Made by a program: the position numbers and the translations under genes. The notes under the pieces are model-generated. The model was not told where the DNA came from. It did no database searches and saw nothing but the letters and a program-made list of their open reading frames with translations. Below are positions 1 to 7,438 of a stretch of 64,000 bases of DNA, in pieces. How positions within the stretch are numbered: the stretch's first letter is position 1; the number at the start of each line of letters is the position of its first letter. The stretch lies in assembly GCF_001885765.1 (NCBI RefSeq), contig NZ_JXKD01000002.1, positions 124,001-188,000 on the forward strand. The letters are read 5' to 3'. The DNA is from Enterococcus aquimarinus. Lineage in GTDB: Bacteria > Bacillota > Bacilli > Lactobacillales > Enterococcaceae.

Positions 1-552
1 TTCACCTTCTTCAACAATCAAAATTACATTCTCTGTGATTTTATACTCTCCTTGTTTTTTTGGATTATAATTGATGACCATTTCGAGTGGCTTATTCGTG
101 ATTTGAGCATCCATTAAGAAATTACTCACCAAGTTAAAAGCCAATTCAGCAGGCGTCACATTGGTGTTCGCTATTTTTTCAGAAGTCCCAATAACATCCA
201 CGCTATAAGAAATCGGATAATTCTCATCTACTTTAGCAGTAATATTTTCGATAACATCACCACCGGCATAGATAATACGATACTCATCAAATCCATTGTT
301 ACTTCTCTTCTCCATGCTTATAGAAGAATCTTTTTCAATAAACTTTAAGTACTGTGAGATATTGAATTGAAACACGCCAGACGTCAACATTAACTCGTCC
401 TTAATTGCTTGATCTTCTTCACTGAAGCGTTCTCGATTGGCTTCATCTTCTAACGACACAATACGCTGTGCTTCATTTATTTCTTCTTTTATACTACAAC
501 CGGTGACTATTGATAATACAATCATAAGAAAAACAACTGTTTTAAATTTCAT
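1..552 (-). CDS. Lipoprotein, partial (runs off the window edge)
   Basis: The reading frame opens at an ATG at 552 behind a strong ribosome site (AAAGGAGG, 8 nt upstream) and stays open to position 1, so at least 184 residues are present and the C-terminus is missing. Residues 1-19 form a lipoprotein signal peptide with a V-T-G-C lipobox and lipid-bearing Cys19. The rest is a charged, mostly beta-like extracytoplasmic domain that I do not recognise. The start overlaps the stop of the upstream ABC ATPase by 11 nt, so it is translationally coupled to that transporter and probably acts as a surface accessory or immunity-like subunit. The function is inferred from context only. Confidence 0.75.
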   Translation of the reverse strand, partial: MKFKTVVFLMIVLSIVTGCSIKEEINEAQRIVSLEDEANRERFSEEDQAIKDELMLTSGVFQFNISQYLKFIEKDSSISMEKRSNNGFDEYRIIYAGGDVIENITAKVDENYPISYSVDVIGTSEKIANTNVTPAELAFNLVSNFLMDAQITNKPLEMVINYNPKKQGEYKITENVILIVEEGE

Positions 553-1168
553 GTATTAAACCTCCTTTAATCTCAAAAACACTGTCACATAAGGTTTGAA
601 TATCCTTTTCGTCGTGACTTGTCAAGAGAATCGTTTTACCTGAACGCTTTAATTCTTGAATGATTTGATAGACCTCTTGTACCCCGTGCTCATCTAAGCC
701 ATTAAACGGTTCATCTAAAATATAATAGGCAGGATTTTCCATAATCGCTTGCGCAATTCGTAGCCGTTGTTTCATACCTAAACTAAAATACTTATACTTT
801 TTATGAATCGCCTCTCCCAATCCAACTTTTTCTAAAGTAGTTAAGATCTCTTCTTTATGAATTTTTCTTTGAATCTCGGCTAAACAAGTTAAGTTTTCTA
901 GTGCCGTAAAATGGTTGATAAAATTAGGACTTTCAATAATAATCCCCATATTATTCAAGAATGTACCTTCCATTACTCGATGGCTATCAATCCATATTTC
1001 CCCTGTTTGTATTGGAATAAAACCCGCAATGGCTTTAAATAAAACTGATTTACCAGAACCATTTCGACCAATAATACCATAACATTTCCCATCGATAATC
1101 GAGAGGTTGATCTCTTTTAAAATACTACTTTTGTTCATCTCAATTGAAACATTTGTCAATTTAATCAT
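542..1168 (-). CDS. ABC transporter ATP-binding protein
   Basis: This 208-residue ATPase has Walker A GRNGSGKS at 34-41, an FSLGMKQR signature loop near 128-135, Walker B ending ILDEP at 150-154 and the switch histidine in TSHD at 185. The short single-domain form with a KQRL-type signature resembles bacteriocin or peptide exporter and immunity ATPases of the CcmA/NatA type. The start at 1168 has AGGAGAG upstream. It follows two permease genes and precedes a coupled lipoprotein gene, forming one minus-strand operon. The substrate is unknown. The neighbouring secreted-peptide genes suggest peptide export or self-protection (inference). Confidence 0.88.
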   Translation of the reverse strand: MIKLTNVSIEMNKSSILKEINLSIIDGKCYGIIGRNGSGKSVLFKAIAGFIPIQTGEIWIDSHRVMEGTFLNNMGIIIESPNFINHFTALENLTCLAEIQRKIHKEEILTTLEKVGLGEAIHKKYKYFSLGMKQRLRIAQAIMENPAYYILDEPFNGLDEHGVQEVYQIIQELKRSGKTILLTSHDEKDIQTLCDSVFEIKGGLIHEI

Positions 1169-1925
1169 TATAACTCTCCTGTCTTATCTTCATTCGACTT
1201 AAGTACATCACTTCTATCATTAATAAAACCAACCAAAAAAAGAAACTATCTATAAAGAAAAATTGCCCATCGAAAAGGATAAGATTCACCGCAGTGACGA
1301 CTCGATCGAGAACGTTTAAAGTTGTTAAGATACTTACTGTAATAAGCAAAAATAGCAGTGCTTGATTTTGTATGTACCCGATAAAAATAAACACACTCGC
1401 AACGATTAGCATGATAAAAAACAGTACTGCATACGTAAATAGTTTTAATTTAAAGTTTCCTTCTTGATAGTTAAAAGAACTTTCGGTTGAGAGTATAGGT
1501 GATGTATAGAGAATCACACTCAAACTTATGATTAGCGAGATCGTGTAAATGACGGCATCAAACATCATTTTCTTGAAAAAAAATAAGAAATAATCCCATT
1601 TACTCGATGCTCTTTGTTTGATAAAGAGATGAAACGATAGCGGATAGCGTAAAAATCGAATCGTCGCAATAATACCTAATATTTGAAAAATCACAGGTAA
1701 AAAAAGTTGTTGCGTATTTGTTAAGTCAAGATAAGTATGAGTCGCGTCCACAGAAGACGAATAGAATCCTAGCAAGAGATGCATGACATCCCAATTATTC
1801 ACCGTAACATCCCAGTTATAGATCATATCAGAGAAAATGTTGTTGGGTATATTAAAAGTCATCAATAACAAGATCCCTGTGATTAATCCAATATTTTTCA
1901 TAAAATAGTTAAGTTTAAACGTCAT
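1161..1925 (-). CDS. ABC transporter membrane permease
   Basis: This is a 254-residue integral membrane protein with about six hydrophobic helices and a conserved-looking cytoplasmic segment after helix 2 (RFLRYPLSFHLFIKQRASS, near 90-108). I prefer the ATG at 1925, which gives an 11-nt overlap with the upstream permease. A longer frame to 1952 starts inside that gene. The stop overlaps the ATPase start at 1168. No family name can be assigned, but position and topology make it a permease half of the downstream ATPase. Confidence 0.75.
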   Translation of the reverse strand: MTFKLNYFMKNIGLITGILLLMTFNIPNNIFSDMIYNWDVTVNNWDVMHLLLGFYSSSVDATHTYLDLTNTQQLFLPVIFQILGIIATIRFLRYPLSFHLFIKQRASSKWDYFLFFFKKMMFDAVIYTISLIISLSVILYTSPILSTESSFNYQEGNFKLKLFTYAVLFFIMLIVASVFIFIGYIQNQALLFLLITVSILTTLNVLDRVVTAVNLILFDGQFFFIDSFFFWLVLLMIEVMYLSRMKIRQESYND

Positions 1926-2733
1926 GTTGTGTTCCCCACTTAAAGTACCCAATGAATCCAGTCCCTGCTAGCACTAAAGGAAGAAAGGTATACTTCCAGA
2001 TCTCCGTAATTTTACTATAGTAGCCTAAAAAAGGAACAGATAGATCCATATAAGGAAGCTCAAAATTCGTACTCATAAAATAATAGAGATAACTAAACAC
2101 CAATGGAACCAAAATAAAAGCGTACATGCTTTCTTTCGTAAATAACGTAAACACGGAGAATAAGATCGAAAATGAAAAAATAATCGGTAAATCATTCAAT
2201 AATGTGATGGATAAATAATAATAAAGCGGGTGCCCCTCAAAGAAATCACTTGGTAATAAAAAATTAAAAATATAAGCCGTTGACTCTAAAGTGATATCGT
2301 GAGTCACTGGCGTAATCAGTGAGTAAAGAAAATATGTCAACAAATGACTCACTGTCACGGTTAGAGCAATGATAGCTGAATAACTAACGATGGCTTGAAG
2401 CAACTTCACAGGATAGTTTTTAAATCGGTGTCGCCCGATAATAAAATAAGACATTAAATCTTCTTTGAAATTCATTAAGCCTATTAAAATCAAAAAAGGA
2501 TACACGACCGTTAAATTAGCTGCATGATTATTAATATTTCCCCATCGTAAACTTGCAATGATAAATTGTTGCCTCAAACTATAATTTTTCTCCGCATTGT
2601 ATTGATCGGGTCCCGTTAAGACGTCCCAAACTGGAAGAATATCAAAAATGATGTAGCAAGTAAATACGAATAGTGGAAATCCTACTAAGATTAAAAGTAA
2701 CTTTTTATTAAGAAAAATTCGTTTATTGTACAC
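1915..2733 (-). CDS. ABC transporter membrane permease
   Basis: This is a 272-residue polytopic protein with a GTG start at 2733 preceded by AAGGATG. An N-terminal helix (about 10-32) is followed by a roughly 55-residue external loop and then five or six helices. After helix 2 there is a basic cytoplasmic segment with IIGRHRFKNYP, a position shared with the other permeases of this island. It is the first gene of the minus-strand permease-permease-ATPase-lipoprotein set and lies 75 nt downstream of the stop of the disrupted secreted-peptide gene, separated from it by a terminator. The substrate is unknown. Confidence 0.75.
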   Translation of the reverse strand: MYNKRIFLNKKLLLILVGFPLFVFTCYIIFDILPVWDVLTGPDQYNAEKNYSLRQQFIIASLRWGNINNHAANLTVVYPFLILIGLMNFKEDLMSYFIIGRHRFKNYPVKLLQAIVSYSAIIALTVTVSHLLTYFLYSLITPVTHDITLESTAYIFNFLLPSDFFEGHPLYYYLSITLLNDLPIIFSFSILFSVFTLFTKESMYAFILVPLVFSYLYYFMSTNFELPYMDLSVPFLGYYSKITEIWKYTFLPLVLAGTGFIGYFKWGTQHDV

Positions 2734-2755
2734 AAAGACACATCCTTATATTTCA

Positions 2756-2797
2756 ATGAAAAACTAGAAGGATGGTTGACTGTATCCACCTTCTAGT
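2756..2797 (-). terminator. Rho-independent terminator / attenuator between peptide gene and ABC operon
   Basis: On the minus strand, CTAGAAGG (2797-2790) pairs with CCTTCTAG (2772-2765). The loop holds a further short GG/CC pairing, and TTTTT follows at about 2764-2758. It lies just after the disrupted peptide gene and before the permease gene. It would give strong peptide expression with reduced transporter expression, a common arrangement in peptide operons. Confidence 0.75.
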
Positions 2798-2808
2798 GCT
2801 TGTTTCTA

Positions 2809-3207
2809 TTAATTTGAGTCCGGGCTCCACGAACCGTAAATAGTGAAGTTATCTTGAAACAATTTTTTATTAAATAGCTTTAAATAATAAGATCTACCAG
2901 CTGCTGAATCAGCATAAAACGAGCCTCTAGTCGCTGTCCAAACTTGTGCTGACCCCACACTTTTTCCGGTATTTGAGTTATAATTTGTTACATCCTCTCT
3001 TTTTCCTCCGACAGTATCCATTAAATTCAAAATTGTATTTGTACTATTCATTTTTTTTAATGTTGATGTTGCGTTTCTATTACTCGTTACTCTAAAATTA
3101 ATTCATTCACCTATCTGTCTAGCACCAACGATTTCCGCCGATCCCCCTGCAATGACGGTGGCAGCAAACGCACCTAATAATAATTTTTTCTTTGTTTGTT
3201 TCTTCAT
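2809..3207 (-). pseudogene. Secreted peptide gene interrupted by an in-frame TGA
   Basis: An ATG at 3207 with a strong ribosome site (AAAAGGAGTG) opens a frame of 133 codons that ends at 2809. Codon 35 (3105-3103) is TGA. Before it lies a convincing signal peptide: KKQTKKK, then LLLGAFAATVIAGGSA. After it the frame continues open for 98 codons and ends in GSWSPDSN. The intact peptide at 7439-7891 ends its conserved part in GKWSPDY, preceded by a similar LTFKGKW / FTIYGSW stretch, so the two look like paralogues. A shorter frame could start at the internal Met at 3051, but it has no signal peptide. The likely reading is a nonsense-killed bacteriocin-like or Lcn972-like secreted peptide. Readthrough or a sequencing error are the alternatives. 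Confidence 0.7.
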
Positions 3208-3477
3208 TTTATAAACACTCCTTTTCCTTATCCATACTAATAAATGTTGATTTCATATTCTACTTGCTTACAATCTTTATATATTTTAAAATAAAAACAA
3301 GAAAATAATATTCCGAAATTAATCTCTTGGGTTAATAAGAAACCAAATAGCTAAATAAGAATCCATCTAACTCATCTCTTTCCATATTTTCTTAAAAAAT
3401 CTAACGCAACCCAATTATATCGATTCGAAACATTTTTCTTTCAATTTGTTCGATAATTGGACAAAAAGGAGTCTTAT

Positions 3478-4311
3478 ATGATAAAAGATGGTAAATTAAT
3501 TAGAAAATTACGAAAAGAAAGAAATATTACACAGGAAAAACTAGTTGGCATGCACTATTCTCGTAGCACTTTAGCTAGGATTGAAAGCGAAGATCTCGAT
3601 ATGAGGACTGAAATGCTAATTAATTTACTCAATCGAATGAATGTCTCTCTCGAAGAATATCAATTTTATAAACATGAAAATCTCCTATCTAAAAAAGATG
3701 AAGCAAGAAAAAATTTTATAGACAAAGTACTCAACCTACAAACGGGTGATTCTTATTTACAAAACCTCCATGATGAGTATCTGCAATCGAATGATTTTTA
3801 CTATCTGTATCTTTATTGCTTAGGAAAAATCCTTCAACATAAAGTCAATAAAAAGGCGATTGATCTAACCAAAGAAAGTCAAATTATTAAAGAATATCTA
3901 GCAAAAATCGAAACGTGGGGTTTTTTTGAATTTGCATTGTATGCAAATAGTTTATATCTATTTAACGACGAATTTATTGAACAACAGTATAGCTTCGTCT
4001 TACGTAAAATGAATCAATTCTCTCACATTGATAAATTCAAACATCTTAAAATTCGTTTTTTATTAAATTCCATTATTTTATGCTTTGAACGAAATAAATT
4101 ATCGTTATTAGACCAATATTTATCAGATTTATTTGAAAGCACAATGGATTCTGATTATATATTAGGAAGAATTTTCTGGAGATTTTTTACAGATTTAAAA
4201 AATAATCACCAGCTTTTTGATACTACGCTCACTTATAATTGGTTACATTCTCTCGGTTATGATGATTTAGCAAATAATTTTTTAGAAATTGAACAAATGT
4301 TTCGTAAATAA
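3478..4311 (+). CDS. Rgg/GadR/MutR-family transcriptional regulator
   Basis: This 277-residue protein has an N-terminal helix-turn-helix of the XRE type (about 5-62, with LIRKLRKERNITQEKLVG and the YSRSTLARIES recognition region). A long helical C-terminal repeat region follows, as in Rgg-type peptide-responsive regulators of streptococci and enterococci. The start is the ATG at 3478, which has AAAAAGGAG 7 nt upstream. An in-frame TTG at 3457 lacks a site. It is divergent from the disrupted secreted-peptide gene across a 270-bp gap, the usual place for an Rgg target promoter. Control of that peptide/ABC operon is inferred. Confidence 0.85.
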   Translation: MIKDGKLIRKLRKERNITQEKLVGMHYSRSTLARIESEDLDMRTEMLINLLNRMNVSLEEYQFYKHENLLSKKDEARKNFIDKVLNLQTGDSYLQNLHDEYLQSNDFYYLYLYCLGKILQHKVNKKAIDLTKESQIIKEYLAKIETWGFFEFALYANSLYLFNDEFIEQQYSFVLRKMNQFSHIDKFKHLKIRFLLNSIILCFERNKLSLLDQYLSDLFESTMDSDYILGRIFWRFFTDLKNNHQLFDTTLTYNWLHSLGYDDLANNFLEIEQMFRK

Positions 4312-4330
4312 TTTCTTCAAATAAGAGATA

Positions 4331-4450
4331 AAGTTCCGTTCTCAAGTGATTGAATCGTTTCGATTTATTGGTGAAACCCGCTATGCTGATGTGTTGCAAA
4401 CTTTTTGTGAAAATGGCAGAAACAAAAAGATCTTAAAAAAAACTAAATAA
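4331..4450 (+). pseudogene. C-terminal remnant of an unidentified gene
   Basis: An open frame of 40 codons ends at TAA 4448-4450 and encodes a protein-like sequence rich in mixed charged and aromatic residues (including VIESFRFIGETRYADVLQ). The frame upstream closes at a stop at 4322-4324 and there is no start codon with a ribosome site. It looks like the tail of a lost gene stranded between the Rgg gene and a terminator. The identity is unknown. Chance openness cannot be excluded for such a short frame. Confidence 0.35.
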
Positions 4451-4502
4451 AAAATTCGTGCATCGAAAATCTTAAATAATTTTTGATGTACGAATTTTTA
4501 TT
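4451..4502. terminator. Bidirectional terminator after the Rgg gene and the small-ORF locus
   Basis: AAAATTCGTGCATCGAAAA (4451-4469) pairs with TTTTGATGTACGAATTTTT (about 4481-4499), allowing one bulge and one G-U pair. A-rich and T-rich flanks lie on both sides, so it can serve the plus-strand regulator gene and the minus-strand gene ending at 4508. Confidence 0.75.
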
Positions 4503-4507
4503 TTTAA

Positions 4508-4744
4508 TTACACTTCACCATAATCAGAAGCAAAGTTAAGCCAAATTTTTTGTTCCACTTTATAAGTCACTAAATGACCATTTGTCGCTTTTTCAACCGG
4601 ATCTTGATTGACCTGATAAAATAACGACGTGACTTCATTATTTGGCCGTTCAATCGCAATGATTCCTGAAGTCAGTGCCTCTTTAAAATACCCATCAAAG
4701 AAAAGATTGGTTCTGAGTGCGATTGTAGGTGTGCAATGTAGCAC
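4508..4744 (-). CDS. Small membrane-anchored protein, hypothetical
   Basis: The frame encodes 78 residues from a GTG at 4744. It remains open upstream for about 17 more codons of hydrophobic sequence (YLLILLFFVVL), which would form an N-terminal anchor, but no ATG/GTG/TTG lies further up before a TGA. The true start may therefore be non-canonical, or the gene may have lost its start or been frameshifted from the overlapping 25-codon reading frame at 4762-4839. The soluble part is a 65-residue mixed alpha/beta sequence of no known family. It is the last of a run of small minus-strand frames behind the LytTR operator at 5201-5231. Confidence 0.45.
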   Translation of the reverse strand: MLHCTPTIALRTNLFFDGYFKEALTSGIIAIERPNNEVTSLFYQVNQDPVEKATNGHLVTYKVEQKIWLNFASDYGEV

Positions 4745-4761
4745 AACAAAAAATAGGAGTA

Positions 4762-4839
4762 TTAGGAGATAAAACGCGTACCACCTTTTTCAAAGGCTGT
4801 CAAACAGATTAAAATCAGCAAACAAATAAACAACTCCAT
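4762..4839 (-). CDS. Putative 25-residue membrane peptide
   Basis: An ATG at 4839 opens a short frame, MELFICLLILICL then TAFEKGG and so on, with one hydrophobic segment. It overlaps the anchor region of the frame ending at 4508 in another phase. The two hydrophobic frames could be one broken gene, or a coupled leader and membrane protein. The coding case rests on position and hydrophobicity only. Confidence 0.25.
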   Translation of the reverse strand: MELFICLLILICLTAFEKGGTRFIS

Positions 4840-4851
4840 CAAAAACACTAA

Positions 4852-4932
4852 CTAGTAACGATCTTCTTGCGGACCAAAAATCGTTAAAATAATTAATAGC
4901 GCCGTAACAATATAGAGGATTACACGTACCAT
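4852..4932 (-). CDS. Putative 26-residue membrane peptide
   Basis: An ATG at 4932 with GGAGG 9 nt upstream encodes MVRVILYIVTALLIILTIF followed by the polar tail GPQEDRY. This is a typical single-helix membrane microprotein. It overlaps the 3' end of the decayed secreted-peptide frame by 13 nt, so the two look translationally coupled. A role as immunity peptide or transport accessory for that peptide is possible but unproven. Confidence 0.4.
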   Translation of the reverse strand: MVRVILYIVTALLIILTIFGPQEDRY

Positions 4933-5136
4933 CCTCTATAACCTCCAGAAATTTTCTCAACTTTAATTAACGTCATTCCTTTGTATGTTTTAGGAGGTTA
5001 ATTTTCAAATAAAGCGCTCATCGGGCTAGCTCGAGTCTGTAACTCCTCTTTATGTACATATTCTGTTGTGTAGCCAACTTGTGCGCTACCTAATCCAATC
5101 GATAATACTAACGCTGCTAAAATGAATCTTTTGCAT
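4920..5136 (-). pseudogene. Decayed small secreted-peptide precursor (about 71 codons)
   Basis: The minus strand has a ribosome site (AAGAGG) and an ATG at 5136. One base after the ATG the reading shifts: the phase that starts with TGC at 5135 encodes KRFILAALVLSIGLGSA, a clear signal peptide, then YTTEYVHKEELQTR and, after an in-frame TAA at 5000-4998, PPKTYKGMTLIKVEKISGG up to a stop at 4922-4920. One extra base near codon 2 and one nonsense codon would explain the pattern. With both repaired it encodes a secreted peptide of about 71 residues with a roughly 25-residue C-terminal segment after Pro-Pro. It lies directly behind a LytTR-type operator and -10 box. No family is recognised. Confidence 0.5.
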
Positions 5137-5163
5137 GAACGACACCTCTTATATTTTTATCTC

Positions 5164-5231
5164 ATCATACAACAAAAGATTCCATCGAAACGAATTTATC
5201 CCTAAACGGTTGAATTTCACCCCTGAACGGT
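5164..5231 (-). promoter_or_regulatory. LytTR-type double operator and promoter for the 5136 peptide locus
   Basis: Read on the minus strand, ACCGTTCAGG (5231-5222) and ACCGTTTAGG (5210-5201) are direct repeats with a 21-bp period. A -10 box TATGAT (5169-5164) begins exactly 31 nt after the second repeat. The same two words, period and -10 distance occur at 7341-7408. Two-turn direct repeats are the known binding architecture of AgrA/ComE/PlnC-type LytTR regulators, and such a regulator is encoded right next to this site. Confidence 0.85.
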
Positions 5232-5956
5232 CAAATTAGTTGTTTCAATTGTTTTCTAGCAACGAGACACCTTTCTCCATTATTAAAAATCAATTCGCGA
5301 TTCTTTTGATCAATCTCAGCAACATTCTGTTTATTTGCAATAAAAGATTTATGAACCCGGTAAAAAGCAGGTGAAAGTTGTTCGATTTCTTTTAAATTCC
5401 CCAGAAAACTGACTGACCCATTTCTCAAATGTAAGATTAGTTTGTGAGAATTTCCGGGAACTGTCTCAATGAACATTACTTCAGACAATTCAACCCAACG
5501 AATTCGATTGCCTATTTCAAATCGGATTCGTTCATCTACAGACTCCGCTACTAACAGATGATGCTGATTGGCTTGTCGCAAAGCTTCCGTCACTCGCAGC
5601 TTGGTTTCTTCTCGATTATCTTTCGCAATATAATCCATTGCTTCCACTTTATATTGAAACGTCAATGGCAATAACTCATTGTGGGCCGTAATAAAAATAA
5701 TTTTCCCATGTGGATTACGATTACGAATTTCCGCACCTAATTGAATCCCATTCATTTTGGTATTTAAATCGACATCTAAAAAATAAATTCCTTGCGTTTG
5801 TGGATGTTTTTCCAGATAAGCCAATATTTCTAATGGACTCTCTGTACTCAAACGCAACATCATCTCCCAATCGTTCAAGACAATTGCTTGTTGAATCAAC
5901 TGTTCAAGATGGGCTCTTTGCGCTAGATTGTCTTCACAAATAAAAATTTCAAGCAT
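5231..5956 (-). CDS. LytTR response regulator (AgrA/ComE/FsrA type)
   Basis: This is a 241-residue regulator. The receiver domain (1-125) has the acidic pocket E8-D9, phosphoacceptor region LDVD at 60-63 (Asp61 predicted) and Lys112. The C-terminal LytTR DNA-binding domain (about 140-241) shows FIETVPGNSHKL and FYRVHKSFIANKQNV. The start at 5956 has GGGGAAG upstream and overlaps the histidine kinase gene by 8 nt. Its predicted sites are the paired ACCGTTYAGG repeats at 5201-5231 and 7341-7371. It most likely activates the peptide promoters on both sides. No AgrD-like signal gene adjoins it. Confidence 0.92.
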   Translation of the reverse strand: MLEIFICEDNLAQRAHLEQLIQQAIVLNDWEMMLRLSTESPLEILAYLEKHPQTQGIYFLDVDLNTKMNGIQLGAEIRNRNPHGKIIFITAHNELLPLTFQYKVEAMDYIAKDNREETKLRVTEALRQANQHHLLVAESVDERIRFEIGNRIRWVELSEVMFIETVPGNSHKLILHLRNGSVSFLGNLKEIEQLSPAFYRVHKSFIANKQNVAEIDQKNRELIFNNGERCLVARKQLKQLI

Positions 5957-7256
5957 CGCTTCCCCCTACAATCGTTAAATTTTGCAAGAAATAATTGGAG
6001 TCAATCGTTGTTTCAAGAAAGAGAATCGATGATTGATTGACTAATGTTTCGACTGTCGAAAGTCCCAACCCTCGGCCGTCACCTTTCGTTGAAAATCCCG
6101 GTTCTTTTAATTGATAAAGTGGCTCAATGATTGTTCGCACTGTATTACGAATCATCAATTGGATTTCATTTCCCTTAGAAAAAAACGCGATATCTAATCT
6201 TCCTTGTCCGAGCAATTCTAACTCTTCAATTGCATTGTCTAATAAAATCCCGACGACACGAATCAAAGCAATCTCATCGACCTTAACTTGCCAACTCATC
6301 GCTTCGATTTCTAAATGGACTTGTACACCTTTTTCTTGGGCTAATAAGAGTTTTATTATCAATAAACTACGCAGTCCTAAATGGTCCATTCTTTGTAAAT
6401 CTGCTAATCGAGTACTGTCGATATCAAGTAATTGATCGGTTGATTGAATTGTTTCTTCATAATATACCTTCAAATCAGCCATATCACCCGCTTCAATGTA
6501 GCATTCTAATGAAGATAAAATATTGATATAATCATGTTTAAATTGACGACTAACCTGATTTTGCTTACTGATGTCATGAATATATAATTGCATCGCCCGT
6601 TGTTTGATTTCCTTTTCTTTTGTCTCAAAAGCTAATTTTTGATTACTTGAAAAAATTAGAACACTTAAGGTAAAGATGCCCATCAACAAGATAGAAAAAG
6701 AGATCGTCATCTCTATTAAGATATACCTTTCAGATTCTATCGGGATTTTTGTTAAATATTGAACAAGAATGACAAATTGATTGATTAATAGTGCTGCAAA
6801 TAACAGATACCCCATTCGTTGTTTCCACAACTGATTCATTTGTTGAGTAATATATTTTCGAACGAGGAGACTTGTAGCAACGCCTATCCCGATTGTGAAC
6901 AACGCATACAACATTATTTGCCATTCACTCGCTTTTAATCCTAAAAAAATTAAGACTTCTCTTGGATAAAATAAGAAGTTGTTTAATTTAAAAACACCAA
7001 AAGCGATAGCAAAATGAAATAAAGTAATCCCTATCGGTTGTTCTCGTCGATTCATATAAGACAAGGAAACTAAGAGTACCACAAAAAAAAGTTCTGAAAC
7101 GACGGGGATAACTAGTTTAAGCTGCAAACTAATAACAATAAATAATAAAATGATCGCACCTATACTTACCTTCTTGTTTCTCATTGACAAACGATCGAGT
7201 ATGGTAAACGCCACAAACGTATCAATTATATTCAAAAGATCAATGGCATAAATCAC
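5949..7256 (-). CDS. HPK10-type histidine kinase (AgrC/ComD/FsrC-like)
   Basis: This is a 435-residue sensor. About six to seven membrane helices occupy residues 1-203. A dimerisation/phosphoacceptor helix follows with the H-box FKHDYINIL (His241), and then an HATPase domain with N-box DNAIEE at 340-345 and G-box STKGDGRGLGLS at 389-400. The GTG start at 7256 has AGGAAGAAG upstream, and a TATAAT-like -10 is seen at 7299-7294. This kinase family senses small exported peptides. No agrB processing protease or agrD is present nearby, so the ligand may be a product of the adjacent secreted-peptide genes (inference). Confidence 0.92.
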   Translation of the reverse strand: MIYAIDLLNIIDTFVAFTILDRLSMRNKKVSIGAIILLFIVISLQLKLVIPVVSELFFVVLLVSLSYMNRREQPIGITLFHFAIAFGVFKLNNFLFYPREVLIFLGLKASEWQIMLYALFTIGIGVATSLLVRKYITQQMNQLWKQRMGYLLFAALLINQFVILVQYLTKIPIESERYILIEMTISFSILLMGIFTLSVLIFSSNQKLAFETKEKEIKQRAMQLYIHDISKQNQVSRQFKHDYINILSSLECYIEAGDMADLKVYYEETIQSTDQLLDIDSTRLADLQRMDHLGLRSLLIIKLLLAQEKGVQVHLEIEAMSWQVKVDEIALIRVVGILLDNAIEELELLGQGRLDIAFFSKGNEIQLMIRNTVRTIIEPLYQLKEPGFSTKGDGRGLGLSTVETLVNQSSILFLETTIDSNYFLQNLTIVGGSDA

Positions 7257-7340
7257 AGCTACAACTTCTTCCTTAAATGATATTATTGTTTTTATTATAT
7301 CATATTCGCTTCTTGAATAATAAAAACCCTCTTAACTTTT

Positions 7341-7408
7341 ACCGTTTAGGTGTCATTTTCGACCGTTCAGGTAAAAGGGGTATTTTTATTATTTTTTTGA
7401 TATATAGT
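7341..7408 (+). promoter_or_regulatory. LytTR-type double operator and promoter for the 7439 secreted peptide
   Basis: ACCGTTTAGG (7341-7350) and ACCGTTCAGG (7362-7371) are direct repeats with a 21-bp period. A -10 box TATAGT (7403-7408) starts 31 nt after the second repeat. There is no good -35 hexamer, as expected for an activator-dependent LytTR promoter. The architecture matches the minus-strand site at 5164-5231. Confidence 0.87.
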
Positions 7409-7438
7409 CTATTCATATAGAAGAAATGGGGATAAAAT

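Noticed and set aside
2809-3051. 80-residue protein starting at the Met at 3051
   Set aside because: It lacks its own ribosome site and signal peptide. It is the distal part of the longer frame that starts at 3207 and is broken by TGA.
6127-6435. 102-residue plus-strand frame inside the histidine kinase gene
   Set aside because: It is antisense to a well-supported kinase domain and has no ribosome site.
5949-7438. An AgrD-like or double-glycine signal peptide gene near the kinase
   Set aside because: I looked on both strands of the gaps and found no short frame with an amphipathic leader plus a Cys- or Gly-Gly-type processing site.
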